In this document: positions 10,500 to 21,678 of the stretch, piece after piece
Position numbering within the stretch: position 1 is the stretch's first letter
Layout: every line of letters starts with the position of its first letter
Origin: Charina bottae
Lineage: Eukaryota; Chordata; Lepidosauria; Squamata; Charinaidae
Assembly: GCA_023362775.1 (NCBI GenBank)
Contig: JALMGJ010000015.1
Location: 8,261,501-8,325,500 of the forward strand
Reading direction: 5' to 3'
Length of the DNA: 64,000 nt
Program-made: the position numbers and the translations under genes
The notes under the pieces: model-generated
Told to the model about the DNA's origin: nothing
The model's database searches: none
What the model saw: only the letters and a program-made list of their open reading frames with translations

Positions 10500-13440
10500 T
10501 GTAAATAATACAATAAAATTATCCAAAGCTCTTTGAGGCCACGCCCCTAGCACAATTACTATATGGAGCACAACGTGGACCACCCCCCAACCTTGCACCA
10601 ATGGAACTTTTTTTTTCAATCTAAAATTTTAAGAGCACAGGACATGGTCTCGGGGTTCAGAATATGCTCACCAGCTCCAGATGACCAGGAACCACTAGTA
10701 TAGCAGCCCTCTCATGCAAACTAAAGCAATTCCTTCAATTAGAGAAAAATATACCCATAATGTTGAACATGTGTATGCTGAGGGCATGACCAATGGGTGT
10801 GTCGGCCCCTGGGCTTGGCTAGTGATATGATTCTCACCCATACCCCTATCACCCACCTAGGTACATAACAGGTGCTGAAATACCATACTATTTTGAAAGA
10901 AAGTTCTCAGTCCTTAAAGTAGAGGTGGGCAACTTTTTGGTAGATGGGGACAGTACTTCATGGTTTGCGTAGGGGCAAGGGCCCCAGAGGGATAGAGAAT
11001 GCAATATAGGACTGGCAACTTCAATCACACAATTCGGACTGGATTTTCTTTCCTTTTAATCTAGATTTGGAGTGGAGATTTGCCTGTTCGTTTTTAAAGA
11101 ACTGAGTGAAACCTCTTTTAAAGCTTTCACTACAATTTTAGTGTTTTTCCCACTTAATAGGCCAAGAAGCCATGGCAATAATGTTGGCCTTCATACCATT
11201 AAATATTAGAAAGAGTTCCAGAGCTTCCAAAAAGAAGGTTGAGAATACACACATTCTCCATTCCCTCTTTAGTTTCATTTCTGATCCAGATCTGACTATT
11301 CAGAGCAAAAATCTCTTGCATTCTCTCTCTTTCAACTTTCAATCAGTTTACCCAGAAGTCAACTCTATCAGATATTTAACATGAAATATATACATACATA
11401 CATGCATACATACACCTATACATGCCTTCCATTTAGAAAGCCACTGACTCCAGAGGTCAGACTTGGACCACATCTTGAGACACAAATGCCCCTATGAAAG
11501 AAGAAAAATCTGACTTGGGAAATAAAGATGTATGAACCCATCTTTAGTTTATTGGGACTGTTGGAAGCAAAACCAAGAGATCCAACTTGTAATCTCAGCA
11601 AATTTGCTGTTCCCCATCATTAAATAATTGAGGGTACTACCCACTTCCAAATGCAGAGAAACTACCTCATAGTTGATAGGTCATGGACAAAAATAAAAAG
11701 AATTAGAAAGGGCGAAAAGTCTGGGGAAAATTAAAAGCAGGATGATGGGATATACTTGAGATTTCTGTCCATGTAAAGTTCAAGTTTGGTTTTAAGGTCA
11801 AGAGAGAAACAAAATGGGTTAACCACTTGCTCCCTTTGCCAGCCCACAGTGGCCAAGATTGGTTGATTCCTGGCTGGCCCTTTAAGGAACATTAACCAGG
11901 AGTTTGAACATTAAAATGAAATTGGAGAGGTTTTCCCCAGGCATCCTCCCATTCCTATTTTGCCCAGAAGAATGGAAAGCATGGTTGTGATTAAAGGAGA
12001 AGGCACCCTTTCTTGCTGTAATGCTGGAACAGGGGGGCAGATGCATGAATGCAAACATTATTTTACTTTCTTTTGTATTTTTATTCCACACATTCTTCAT
12101 TAAATGACTTATAATGCATCCTAAGGAATAAGTGTCTTTTGCAGGACAAAATCATGACGTAGGTAACAACCTGAACAGCAATCAAAGCCCAACAAAATCA
12201 ATGCAAGTGATTCCAATGTAATGTAAACAGAACTTAGAAATAATGTAAATAGAAACAGAAATTCAATCTGATGTAAATAGAAGTTGGATAAAAACTAAGC
12301 TATGGACACTGAGGCTTAAAAACTTGGGTGAATAACCCAGCCTTCATTTAGCAGCCAAAATGGAATCAATCCGGTGGCTTTCTTTGCATGGACATTTTAA
12401 AATTCAGTTTCAGTTTGATGCAACTTTGTACAGGTTCTTTTATTACAAAAAAGGGGGAAAATAATGATTGGGTCCATTTATATTAGCTTTCCAGAGGCCT
12501 TCCCAACGGTTGTTGCAGACATTTCAGCATGATTGATTAAACACTGGGGCAAAGTCCTCTTATGTAAGAGGATGCAAATAGCAAAATTGAGTGGTTCTTA
12601 AAACAGTTTTGAATGAAAGGCCAGCAAGAGCCAGAGGTAATGGGGAGTTTTGGAATACTTTTGCTAGAAAACATAAAAGATGAAAAAAGCAAAATAAAAG
12701 GATCCCTAGACATCTTCATGCTTTGAGTAGATTCATTGGTTTCAGTGGGTTTCCTCTGAGCTGGCCCTATACATGAGAATCCATAATACGTAATGTTAAT
12801 AGAAAATTAATTTACTTCCATTTAGGAATGAGATATCATTGGTGTTATTTCTGTTCACATCTCTCCATGCTGCAGACACTCTCGTCCCCCCACTCCTTTC
12901 CTGATCTGACAAAAACCCATAGGAGAAATTTCATCCTGATGTCTTCCATTCATGATTAAACTCAACAAGAGGTAACTTGGATTACAACAGACTGCTGGAG
13001 GAATGGCTATACTGTGAAGGAAAAAACAAACACCTTGGCCAAATTGTCCTGAAGGTAAGTGCCAGAAACCTGTAGCCCACCCAAAATGTCGCCATTTTTT
13101 TTTCCATATTAAAGAACCCTGAAAACATTGTCTTTTACATCACATGTAATGAGAATGATGAAAAGAATGGAGGAGAACGTTTGGGCAGATATTACAGAAG
13201 TACACATTTTGGAAGGGGTGCTTCACTCTGGCCTAGATTTGACCCAAGCTCTCATTTGAAGCACTTTATGAAGCAACATTGCTTCCTTGATTCCAAGAGG
13301 AAGGATCTTTGCTGCTAAAACATGCCCCCCCTTGCTCTAATATATATTAGGGTATTTATCAGGGCTGTGTAAATCTTTGAGGGGGTGCTCTGCTTTGATG
13401 AAGGTTTGAACAAAGCAGCCCTCAGATGCTTCTAAGAGCA
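10500..13440. other. no gene detected
   Basis: Unassigned sequence. A segment near 10920-10990 (GAGGTGGGCAACTTTTTGG) resembles one end of a hAT-type short element but no partner end is found. An ATAC run lies near 11388-11415. Confidence 0.5.
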
Positions 13441-14016
13441 AAGTGAAACAACCAAGTTTTCTTCTTTTGCTTTGCTTACTTCTTCTACAGCCTTCTCCAG
13501 TTCTTCAAATACCCAGAAGGGGTTTCAGGGCCAGTGTTGCACATGCTAGGAAGGCGCTTTTGATGCTTCCAGAGAGCTGCTGGAAGAGTCTTCTGCATAA
13601 ACCAATTCCTGAACAAAAACTTATTCCAGCTTTCACAAGTGAGAGAAGAGTCTGCACAAAGGATGGAAGAGGTCATAAGATGACCCAAAGTACTTCTTCA
13701 AGGCAAAATGTGTCTCCCCATCACCTTGAAAAGGATATTGTCCTGGTTCCAAGCTCTGAGGCAAATCCAAGCTGCCTCACACAGACCAAATTGATATGGA
13801 TATAAATTGAGATGGTAGCCTGAATTGTTAGATTCCCTCTGGTGGCATGGCTGTAGGACTCTCATGATGAGTGCATAGACTTCAGCATTTCCCATTGCAC
13901 CACTGTTAATTGATTAACAAAGTAATCAGGCAACTTGCTAGGGTACTGAGTCTGCCTCTGACATATTGCCCTTACACCAGCCAGCAAATTCATCATCTCT
14001 TAATAAAACCTTGAAC

Positions 14017-14066
14017 ATATGTGCTGGTCTTTGACCATAATAAAGATTTGATTTGATTTGATTTGA
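14017..14066 (+). mobile_element. LINE-type tail, ATTTG repeats
   Basis: GTGCTGGTCTTTGACCATAA then TAAAGATTTGATTTGATTTG. A reverse-complement copy of the core (CCTTTATTATGGTCAATGACC) is at 58077-58111, so this is an interspersed-repeat 3' end. How far the element extends to the left is unclear; it may include 13500-14000. Confidence 0.55.
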
Positions 14067-14148
14067 ACATTCTTAAAAGCCAGCACAACACAATAATACA
14101 CACACACACAAATCCTCCCTTCCATACAATAAAACTAAGTAGAAGAAT

Positions 14149-14155
14149 GGAAAAA

Positions 14156-14204
<49 letters not shown>

Positions 14205-14319
14205 AGGAAGGAAGGAAGGAAGGAAGGAAGGAAGGAAGGAAGGAAGGAAGGAAGGAAGGAAGGAAGGAAGGAAGGAAGGAGAGAGAGAGAGAGAGAAAGA
14301 GAAAGAAAGAAAGAAAGAA

Positions 14320-14367
<48 letters not shown>

Positions 14368-14370
14368 AAA
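14149..14370. repeat. compound (GAAA)n-(GGAA)n-(GA)n-(GAAA)n microsatellite
   Basis: Pure purine tract of about 220 bp: GAAA units, about 19 GGAA units, a short GA run, and GAAA units again. Both strands have several open frames made only of this tract. Confidence 0.97.
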
Positions 14371-15221
14371 ATCCATAGCCATTAATTTTAATAGCTGTAG
14401 CGGCAAACACTAATATTTTATGAGGTTTGGAGCTATCAACTTTTTTAAAGGTAATATCCAGTTTTACCCTTTTTGTTTTAAATCAAAGATAAATCTGTCA
14501 CATTACTGGTAGAAGAAAGCCACATCATGGTTAAAAGTGCTCTCATTTACAAACAGAGCCATCTCTCCGTTTCCATTTGTCAATATTTTGAAAAGCAAAC
14601 CCATGATCAGTCTCTTGTTTTTCTTTTCAAAGACAGCTTTCCCAAATACCTTTCTTCTCTTTCAGAAGCCATATTTTTCTCTTCAATAGCTATGTCACTT
14701 TTAATACCAATCACTCCTCTGGGCTGCAGATTATGGATTGTCTCTATTTAAATGCCAAGCTTTAGTTCTTAATTCTTTATAACTTTACATTTGAAAGCCC
14801 AAGTTACAGGTAGCAACAACAACAATAGACCACTTGCCATTGCCCTTAACCATTTATTCTTTATTGGGAATGCTGCAGGAGTTGTCTGAGGAAGCAGTTG
14901 CTAAGTTGAAAGACAAAACATTGTTTTAAGAGTGCAAAGGACTGAGTCAAAGTAAAGATTGAAGTATGGCTTGGGAGACAGATACTCGCCACTGCCTAAA
15001 GGGGCATGTGCTCAAATGGGACTTAAGGGGAAGAATGTCATCTCTTCTTCTCCCCTCCACTCCACAACAGGACCAACCTATTCAACCTTCCCTAGAGACT
15101 TAGCAGTGTTAGACATACATGGACATGCTGTAGAGGTGGCTTGCAAAATGTCCATATGGATTTCCCCTAGAAATATACTGGATAGTTAGTTGCCTTGGAC
15201 TCAACCACTCAAAGAGAAGGG

Positions 15222-15424
15222 AGGGAAGGAGGGGACCAGAGGCAAGGAAGGGAAGGGAAGGGAAGGGAAGGGAAGGGAAGGGGAGGGGAGGGGAGGGGAG
15301 GGGAGGGGAGGGGAGGGGAGGGGAGGGAGGGAGGGAGGGAGGGAGGGAGGGAGGGAGGAGGAAGGAAGGAAGGAAGGAAGGAAGGAAGGAAGGAAGGAAG
15401 GAAGGAAGGAAGGAAGGAAGGAAA
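15222..15424. repeat. stepwise compound purine microsatellite
   Basis: The unit changes in order along the tract: GGGAA, then GGGGA, then GGGA, then GGAA. It gives about 200 bp of all-purine sequence. Confidence 0.97.
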
Positions 15425-15840
15425 GGAATCAACCTCAATCAGATTCAGATTTCAAACTGATTTGGACAATCAGGTCAGTCTGAAATATTGATTCAATTCA
15501 GAACATTGACTGGATTGAATCATCAAATCTATTCAGTTTAAATATGAATTACACACATTTGCTTTTACTTGAATTAAGTTGGAGCATCCAAATACATGAG
15601 TACAGGGACAACAGCTACTTGAATTTGTCCAAATTGAATCAATTCAGAGGCATCGTTCTATTCTGGAGATTTGATTGAATCATCTTCAAAATGAATCTCC
15701 AAACTGAAGACTCTTCTACCCACTCCCCCTGAAGATGGGTGAGATTACTTCCAGAGCCCATGATCTGGCTCCAGAACAGATCAAGTGGTCCCTGCAGAAT
15801 TCTATTTTCTACAAAATCAGACCAACTCAATTGTAGCATC
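15425..15840. repeat. degenerate GATTCAA/GAATC-rich interspersed repeat
   Basis: Dense imperfect copies of GATTCAAT, GATTTGGA and TTGAATCA. A second segment of the same character is at 58380-58690. Both contain a block like TGATTCAATC..AATCTCCA on the minus strand. Likely one old repeat family, not identified. Confidence 0.35.
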
Positions 15841-17410
15841 CATTTCTTCCTTCTCTAACATTTTGTCTTAATATCATACTAATATCCCTCCCCCCAATGA
15901 AGAACCAAATCAAATGGAAATACTTATTCTGTTGGTGCAACCTACACACCCTTCTTTGTACATAGGGGAAAGACAGTCACTGTTTCTGAATATTCTGGCA
16001 GTGTTGTCCTGGAAGTCCTATTTTGCACCTCATCTGGTCTAAATATTAAGCTTATGTTGGGGGAAAGGAGAAAGCAAGGGGAACTGTTGCTTTGCATTAT
16101 GTGTTATGGGTGCATGGTGTTTATTTAAGAACTCAGCTTGTAGGAATGTTTTCCAGACCTGCGGTTCACCGCAATAGACAGTTGTTGATATTCCAGTCCC
16201 AAGAGTGTTAGAATATGTTTAGAAATTGCAACACTTTTTAAAAAACAGATGTTCTACATAAAATACACCAAAGGGTTTGGAGGGGCAGGGGAAAGAGAGA
16301 TTGAGAGAGACAGAGAAGGGGGTCAGATGAATCTGTACACATATATAACTATTGCATGGCCTAAATAGCAAATGGCTAAATCAAGTCAGGAGCCCTAATT
16401 AGATAAAGTTTGGGTGTGGGGCAGTATATACTTATGTTTCATTGATGGGAAATGTTGCAAGAAGAAGTGGAAAGCCCTTATGTTGAAGCCCCCGCAGAAA
16501 AAAAGAAACCCCCAAAGAACCATTTTCAACTTACCATCTTTAGTTCCAATGTAGACGCATGCTTGATGCCATAGTTTGACCTTCCTCATGAGCTCTTATG
16601 GCACAATTCCTTTAAAGTGCAGCTGTCAGATTGTCTACTCTAAGATCTAATGTGGAAATGAGCTCAAAGGACAATGAAAGGGGAGAGCTTCACCTCTATT
16701 TCCATCCCCACTTTCTTGGATAGCGTGGAAGTTGATAGGTTCTTCTCACACGTGTCCAAATTCATCTAGCCTTCTTCAAGCAACTTAGAAACATGCATGA
16801 TCAGGGTTCAATAATTTTACAGCATTTTTAATCCCACTCTCCCGTCAAATCAGTGAATGATATACAGTTAAAGAAAGTGAAAGAGAGTTGTGACCTGCAG
16901 GAGTACAAACCAGAAGCCATGATAGAAAAGTTCAAATGGGTTGGAGAGGGAAGAGGGAAAAAAAAAAACCAAGTTCAGGAGTCACAGTTCTTTAAATTAA
17001 GTAAAAGTTCTAAAATAATAAGCTGCTAGAGATAACCAGCAATAACTGGATGGAGATATGGTTGGAGAAACAAGGAATCTGACTTTTCCAATAGGGGAAT
17101 ATGCTAAACCTGCAGAATTCCCATTGGGGCCTTCTATTCAGTGCAGAAAGTGTATGTGGGGAAATGTAGCAATGTCATTTGGGGAAGTGGGGGTGGGAAA
17201 AGGGGGAATGGGTGTCATTGTCATGTCACTCACTAAAAACAGTGTTGTGGCCTCTCAACACAAGCTCTGTCCCTTTTCTACATGTATCAGAGATGCAGTT
17301 GCCTCTGGTAGCAAATGCAATCTAAGCCCTTCTTCAGGTTGCAGACAAATAGGGCTACAGCTTTTGAGATGTGCCTCATTCAGGTATGCTCTTCAAAGAT
17401 TGAGAATTAC
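15841..17410. other. no gene detected
   Basis: Unassigned sequence with no repeat I can name. The 132-codon frame at 17058-17456 runs into the SINE that follows and is not supported as a gene. Confidence 0.5.
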
Positions 17411-17430
17411 GTGCAGCTACCTCTTGGAGA

Positions 17431-17760
17431 GGGGGGCGTGGTGGCTCAGTGGGTAAGACGCCAGGCTTGTCGATCAGAAGATCGCAAGTTCGGAGGTTCG
17501 AATCCCTAGCCCTGCATGCGGAGTGAGCTCCCGCACTCGCCCCAGCTCTTGCCAACCTAGCAATTCGAAAGCATGCAAATGCAAGTAGATGAATAGGTAC
17601 CACTTCGGTGGGATAGTAACAGCGTTCCGCGTGCGTCATGCCAGCCACATGGCCGTGGAAGCATCTTTGGACAAAGCTGGCTCTTCAGCTAACAAACGGA
17701 GATGAGCACCGGCCCCTAGAGTCGGACACGACTGCACAAATGTGCGGGGAGAACCTTTTT
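17431..17760 (+). mobile_element. tRNA-derived SINE (second family), 13-bp target duplication
   Basis: Full-length: head GGGGCGTGGTGGCTCAGTGG with A-box-like and GGTTCGAATCC B-box-like promoter motifs, CG-rich body (CCCGCACTCGCCCCAGCTC, CATGCCAGCCACATGGCC, AACGGAGATGAGCACCGG) and tail GAGTCGGACACGACTGCAC that resembles the Bov-B 3' end. TACCTCTTGGAGA at 17418-17430 recurs at 17760-17772, a perfect TSD. Confidence 0.95.
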
Positions 17761-17858
17761 ACCTCTTGGAGAACAGCTGATGCATCAAGAAAGGTAATCT
17801 GTCACAGAATATGAAAGATCCCACGCATGAGCCTCACTCGGCATTTGAGGTTCTATTC

Positions 17859-17937
17859 TAGTGTTTTTCAATCTCCCCAAATTCCCCACCTTCGCTGGGA
17901 GGTGAAGTCCACATGTCGCTGAGGTTGAGAAACACTG
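17859..17937. mobile_element. short hAT-type MITE
   Basis: Left end TAGTGTTTTTCAATCTCCCC and right end GAGGTTGAGAAACACTG are inverted copies, and the middle (GGGAGGTGAAGTCCACA) matches a hAT-type MITE layout common in reptiles. Flanks TTCTATTC and TTTCATTC agree at 6 of 8 positions, a decayed 8-bp TSD. Confidence 0.65.
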
Positions 17938-17943
17938 TTTCAT

Positions 17944-18560
17944 TCTGTCTATGAAGGTTCTCAGTCATCCAGGTGGAATTGTCTGTAGCTTGAATCATGT
18001 CAACTGGATTTCTATTTTCTCAGTGGAAACGTTTCGCTCCTTATCCAAGGAGCTTCTTCAGTCTGAGCAAAGTTGGTAAGGGAATCCTAAATATGTTCCT
18101 AGGTAGCTGTGTGACCTTACACCTGGGGCTAGGTCATGGTTATATTGAGATGTAATTTTTAAGTCCTTTTATCATCTAAAGGAGGGTCGTTAAAATCACC
18201 ATGCTGCTGTTGAGCTTCTGAAATGGTCTTAATCTTCCTAGGCACAGAAGACAAAACGGGGAGGAAGATGGGGGAGAGTTTGTGCCTGAGGCCCCCGCCT
18301 CTATTTAAGGAAGGATTTTCCAAGTTGGCATAAATGGATTCCTTGACCCCTCTCTCAAGACAGAGAAGATAGGTGGTTTGAGAGAGGGGTCAAGGAATCC
18401 ATTTAGCCCCAGGTGTAAGGTCACACAGCTACCTAGGAACATATTTAGGATTCCCTTACCAACTTTGCTCAGACTGAAGAAGCTCCTTGGATAAGGAGCG
18501 AAACGTTTCCACTAAGAAAATAGAAATCCAGTTGACATGATTCAAGCTACAGACTGTTTC
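17944..18560. mobile_element. Penelope-like element, large inverted repeat
   Basis: Arms 17981-18131 and 18404-18554 are inverted copies of 151 bp with a single difference seen. The right arm on the plus strand reads CTGAAGAAGCTCCTTGG then ATAAGGAGCGAAACGTTTCC. This CTGA.GA, hairpin, CGAAACG pattern is typical of Penelope-like retroelement repeats. A single-arm copy is at 48684-48886. No reverse-transcriptase sequence is seen. An inner 27-bp perfect inverted repeat (18332-18358 / 18378-18404) abuts the right arm directly, whereas 200 bp separates it from the left arm. Confidence 0.7.
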
Positions 18561-19790
18561 ATTCTATGATCAATGTATTTACGGCCAAAAGGCCCAAATT
18601 TATTCTACGTACCTTTGATAAGAAGCAGGGACTTTTAGTGGTGTCCCCAAAGCTGTGCAAAGCCTTACACAAAAGAACTCAAGTAGTATTGATATTCTGT
18701 GCTTTTAGCAGCCAGATGCTTTTGATATTAAGAATGTTCTGGAGGAGGCATTATTTATTTATAGTTACTGTTTTGTTTTATTAGTTGATCTACCACAGTT
18801 ATTATTGTTGTGTGTTTCTGTGATTGTTTGCTTCTTTTCCACTCTTGTGGTTATTGTTGCTATTAGCTGTGGACTGCCCTTACGCAGTACCCTTCAATGG
18901 GAGATAACTTAGCTTCAGGCTACTTTAACTTGCTTCTGGTGTTATATTGCTGTTGTTACATTTATTTTAACTAATATTGATGACTACGTTTTGGATTTAT
19001 GTGGAAATAGATTTTTAATTGCTTCAGTTTAGGATTTGTTATTTTTGTAAACAACTTTGTTAATGGTTGAAGATAATGAAGATGAAGATGGTGAACCGGT
19101 ATTAGATAAATGGCACTCTGCCCTGTCTTGCATAAATCAAAGTCTGCTTTATTCTTAAGTACCATAGACCAAAATAGTTTTGTTTATTGAGTGGATTAAA
19201 AGTAGAATCATAGAACTGGAAAGGATCATTTTAGCCATCAAGTCCAACTTCAACCATCTCTTCAGTGCAGGAATCCAAGTTAAACTGTAAACTATATATA
19301 AATAGATATAAGTATAGGTGTAGGTGTGTATGTATGTATGTGCATGTGTGTATGGATGTATGGATGTATGGATATATTCCCACTCCCAAGTTTAGGATAA
19401 TGCCCTGCATGTTAGACCTCCAGGGAAGCAATCGTGAACTAAAGAGAGTGGAGCTGACGTCAGCGATGGAACAGCTTCTTGGAATCCCTCTCTGGATAAG
19501 GAGAGGACTTGGGATTGCCCAAAAGCACTCCAGACAGTAGCTCCCCATGAGGAGACTGTAAGACAGCAGTCTCCAGCAGGTTTATAGCTCTGGGAGCTGA
19601 GGGATCACCATCTTTGCCCAAGCCATGGTTCAATGCCTTCAAAAGGACACTGGGTTCACATACTTCCTTTCTTAATCACTTTTGGAAATTGCTTGTTAAC
19701 TGCTTTTTGAATATTAGGAACCTTCAGAACGACAAGTTTCATACACTGAGTCTCCTTCAATCCATAGCGAAATATGTTTTATGCAAGATT
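18561..19790. other. no gene detected; one CR1-type fragment
   Basis: Mostly unassigned AT-rich sequence, apart from the CR1-type fragment at 19204-19281 and a TGTA/GGAT microsatellite near 19317-19376. Confidence 0.5.
19204..19281 (+). mobile_element. CR1-type LINE fragment
   Basis: TAGAATCATAGAACTGGAAAGG, then CATCAAGTCCAACTTC and CAGTGCAGGAATCCAA: the recurrent amniote 'ATAGAATCATAGAA..AGTCCAAC' fragment of CR1-group LINEs. Confidence 0.65.
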
Positions 19791-20589
19791 AAGGACTTAA
19801 AAAACTATTTTGGAATAAACAGCAAAAGGATGATTAGAACATTGATTTTGGAAAGTTATAAATGGACTAAGGGGCCAGATGCATTTGAAATAAGATTTTG
19901 AAACTAATTACAAGAATCTTTCCTGTGGGAAAATGTTGTTTAGAATTTTATTTTAAAAAATGAAGATTTTGAAATTAAATATAAGAAATCTTCCCATGGG
20001 AAAATCTGTTGACCAGAAAAAAGCATGATAAGATGGGACTTTGAAGGTTGAACACTAGAGGGAACCAGAAAGAACTAAAAGATTATAATTATAATAAAAG
20101 GAGAAGAAACTCACTAATACAGAATGGAGCAAATTATTCTAACTTGTGATGAATTCAAGGATATTTGGGAACAATGCACTCAAAAGTTACTTTTGTCTGC
20201 TATCATAAAACTTGATTTAAAGGAAAATCACAAGGCTTTAAAGATTGTTTATAGATAAGAGATGAGATAGGGGAAAAAGAGATCTTTTGTTGTATTTTTA
20301 GAGAAAGTGATACGTTACTGTGTTAAAAGTAAAGGAGAGAAATATAAAGTTAGTTAATTTGATTAAGGTTAAAATATATATGTCATTATCTCTGGTGACA
20401 CTTATGGACTTTTGCTGATTAGGATTAAATGATGAGGCTTTACAAATTTGTTTATAGATAAGATATGAGATATGGGAATAAGAGAGCTTTTGTTGTAGTG
20501 TCATGGAAGGTGATAAGTTACTGAAATTGTACTTGTCATGATAAAGGGGGAAGTTATCTCTTTATACATCTTTTTTCCCTTCTTTTACA

Positions 20590-20647
<58 letters not shown>

Positions 20648-20704
20648 TCTATTTTTTATTTTTGTAACTGTAAACTTTAATAAAATTATTATAAAAAACA
20701 AAAC
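19790..20704 (+). mobile_element. AT-rich LINE-like relic, copy 1
   Basis: Shares blocks in the same order with 26640-27955: AAAGTTATAAATGGACTAAG, CACTAGAGGGAACC, AGAAATATAAAGTTAGTTAATTTGAT, GATAAG.GATGAG...GGAAAAAGAGAT. It ends in CTTTAATAAAATTATTATAAAAAA, an AATAAA-containing A-rich 3' end. A 3'-UTR of an L1-like LINE is a reasonable guess, not proven. About 85 bp is internally duplicated (20235-20322 and 20433-20525). Confidence 0.5.
20590..20647. repeat. (TC)n-(TA)n microsatellite
   Basis: About nine TC units followed by about seventeen TA units, inside the AT-rich relic. Confidence 0.95.
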
Positions 20705-21570
20705 AAAAAAAACACAATGCCCTGCATGTTACATCTCTACTTGGCCGGGAAATGATTCTGGGGTTTGCAAATCAGTGCTGTAGTGTTTGCTTGATGTAAG
20801 TATGGCTGCCTGCCCCAAGCCATAAAAATGGGCTGGGTTGAAATTCTAAAGACTTAAGGCAGAGAGCTATACTTTAAGCAACATTGATTTTCAAGCCAGG
20901 AACCATTTCCATGCCAAGTGGGCTTGTGTTTTGCAAAGCATTGATTTTCAAAGCTTTTCATTCTCTCTCCATCACTCTACAGTCTTTGCAATAACCCTAA
21001 AGAGTTTGCCTTCTTAGTTCCTCCAGAAACAATTCATTAAGGACACTTGTGATCATATTTATTTTACTGCTAAAGATTTAGCACATTCAAAAATGCATGG
21101 GCTATTTTTTGCTTAGGTGTTTGATTTGTTTAGTTTTGCTTTAGCTTTTGTTTATTGCTTCTGTGGGCAAGTCAGCTGAGCAATAATTCAAATCAATGCT
21201 TGCCATTTATCTTGTTCACGCCGATCCAGAATGCCCGCACAACCCGAGTCGTTCTTAGACAGAAACGTTGGCTACAGAACAGTTGCAAGTGAGGAAAATG
21301 GCAAATGGGGTAAGTCACATTCAGAAGGGAATTCTGGGGAAGGTGGATTGTTAAAATGTTTGTTGTAGCATTAAGAGAAATCATAACAGTTGATAGCGAG
21401 ATAGTACGGCATATTAGTGAAGATGTCAGACAATGCATGGGTAAGGTGACAAGGTTCAAGTCAACCCTTATCAGGTGACTTTGAAACAGTCCCTCCCTCC
21501 CTCCCTCCCTCTTAGCCCACCATATCTCATAGGGTTGCTGTGGGAATAAAATGGGGATTCCCATACAAGC
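20705..21570. other. no gene detected
   Basis: Unassigned; a (CCCT)n run is at 21490-21511. Confidence 0.5.
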
Positions 21571-21581
21571 AGGGGCATTAG

Positions 21582-21678
21582 CTTCAAAATGGCAGACACA
21601 ACGGGGCAATTGAAACCAATCCCTTTTTATGTCTGTGCAAAGGATGTGACACACCATTTAAAAGCTGCCATTTTGAAG
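21582..21678 (+). mobile_element. short inverted-repeat element, TCAARATGG family, copy 1
   Basis: CTTCAAAATGGCAG at 21582-21595 is the exact inverted match of 21665-21678. The interior (ACACAACGGGGCAATTGAAACC..CCCTTTTTATGTCTGTG) aligns with 51633-51690. It behaves as a MITE; no transposase is present. Confidence 0.6.

Noticed and set aside
14149..14370. CRISPR or tandem satellite array
   Set aside because: Units are 2-5 bp with no spacers; this is a microsatellite.
13993..14413. Long low-complexity frames on both strands
   Set aside because: Produced by the GAAA/GGAA tract; several frames are open at once because the tract has no stop codons.
17431..17515. Functional tRNA gene
   Set aside because: The A-box and B-box-like motifs belong to the head of a dispersed SINE with TSD and tail, not to a complete cloverleaf.
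21193..21657. 154-codon minus-strand frame
   Set aside because: Crosses the inverted-repeat element and a CCCT run; no domain.
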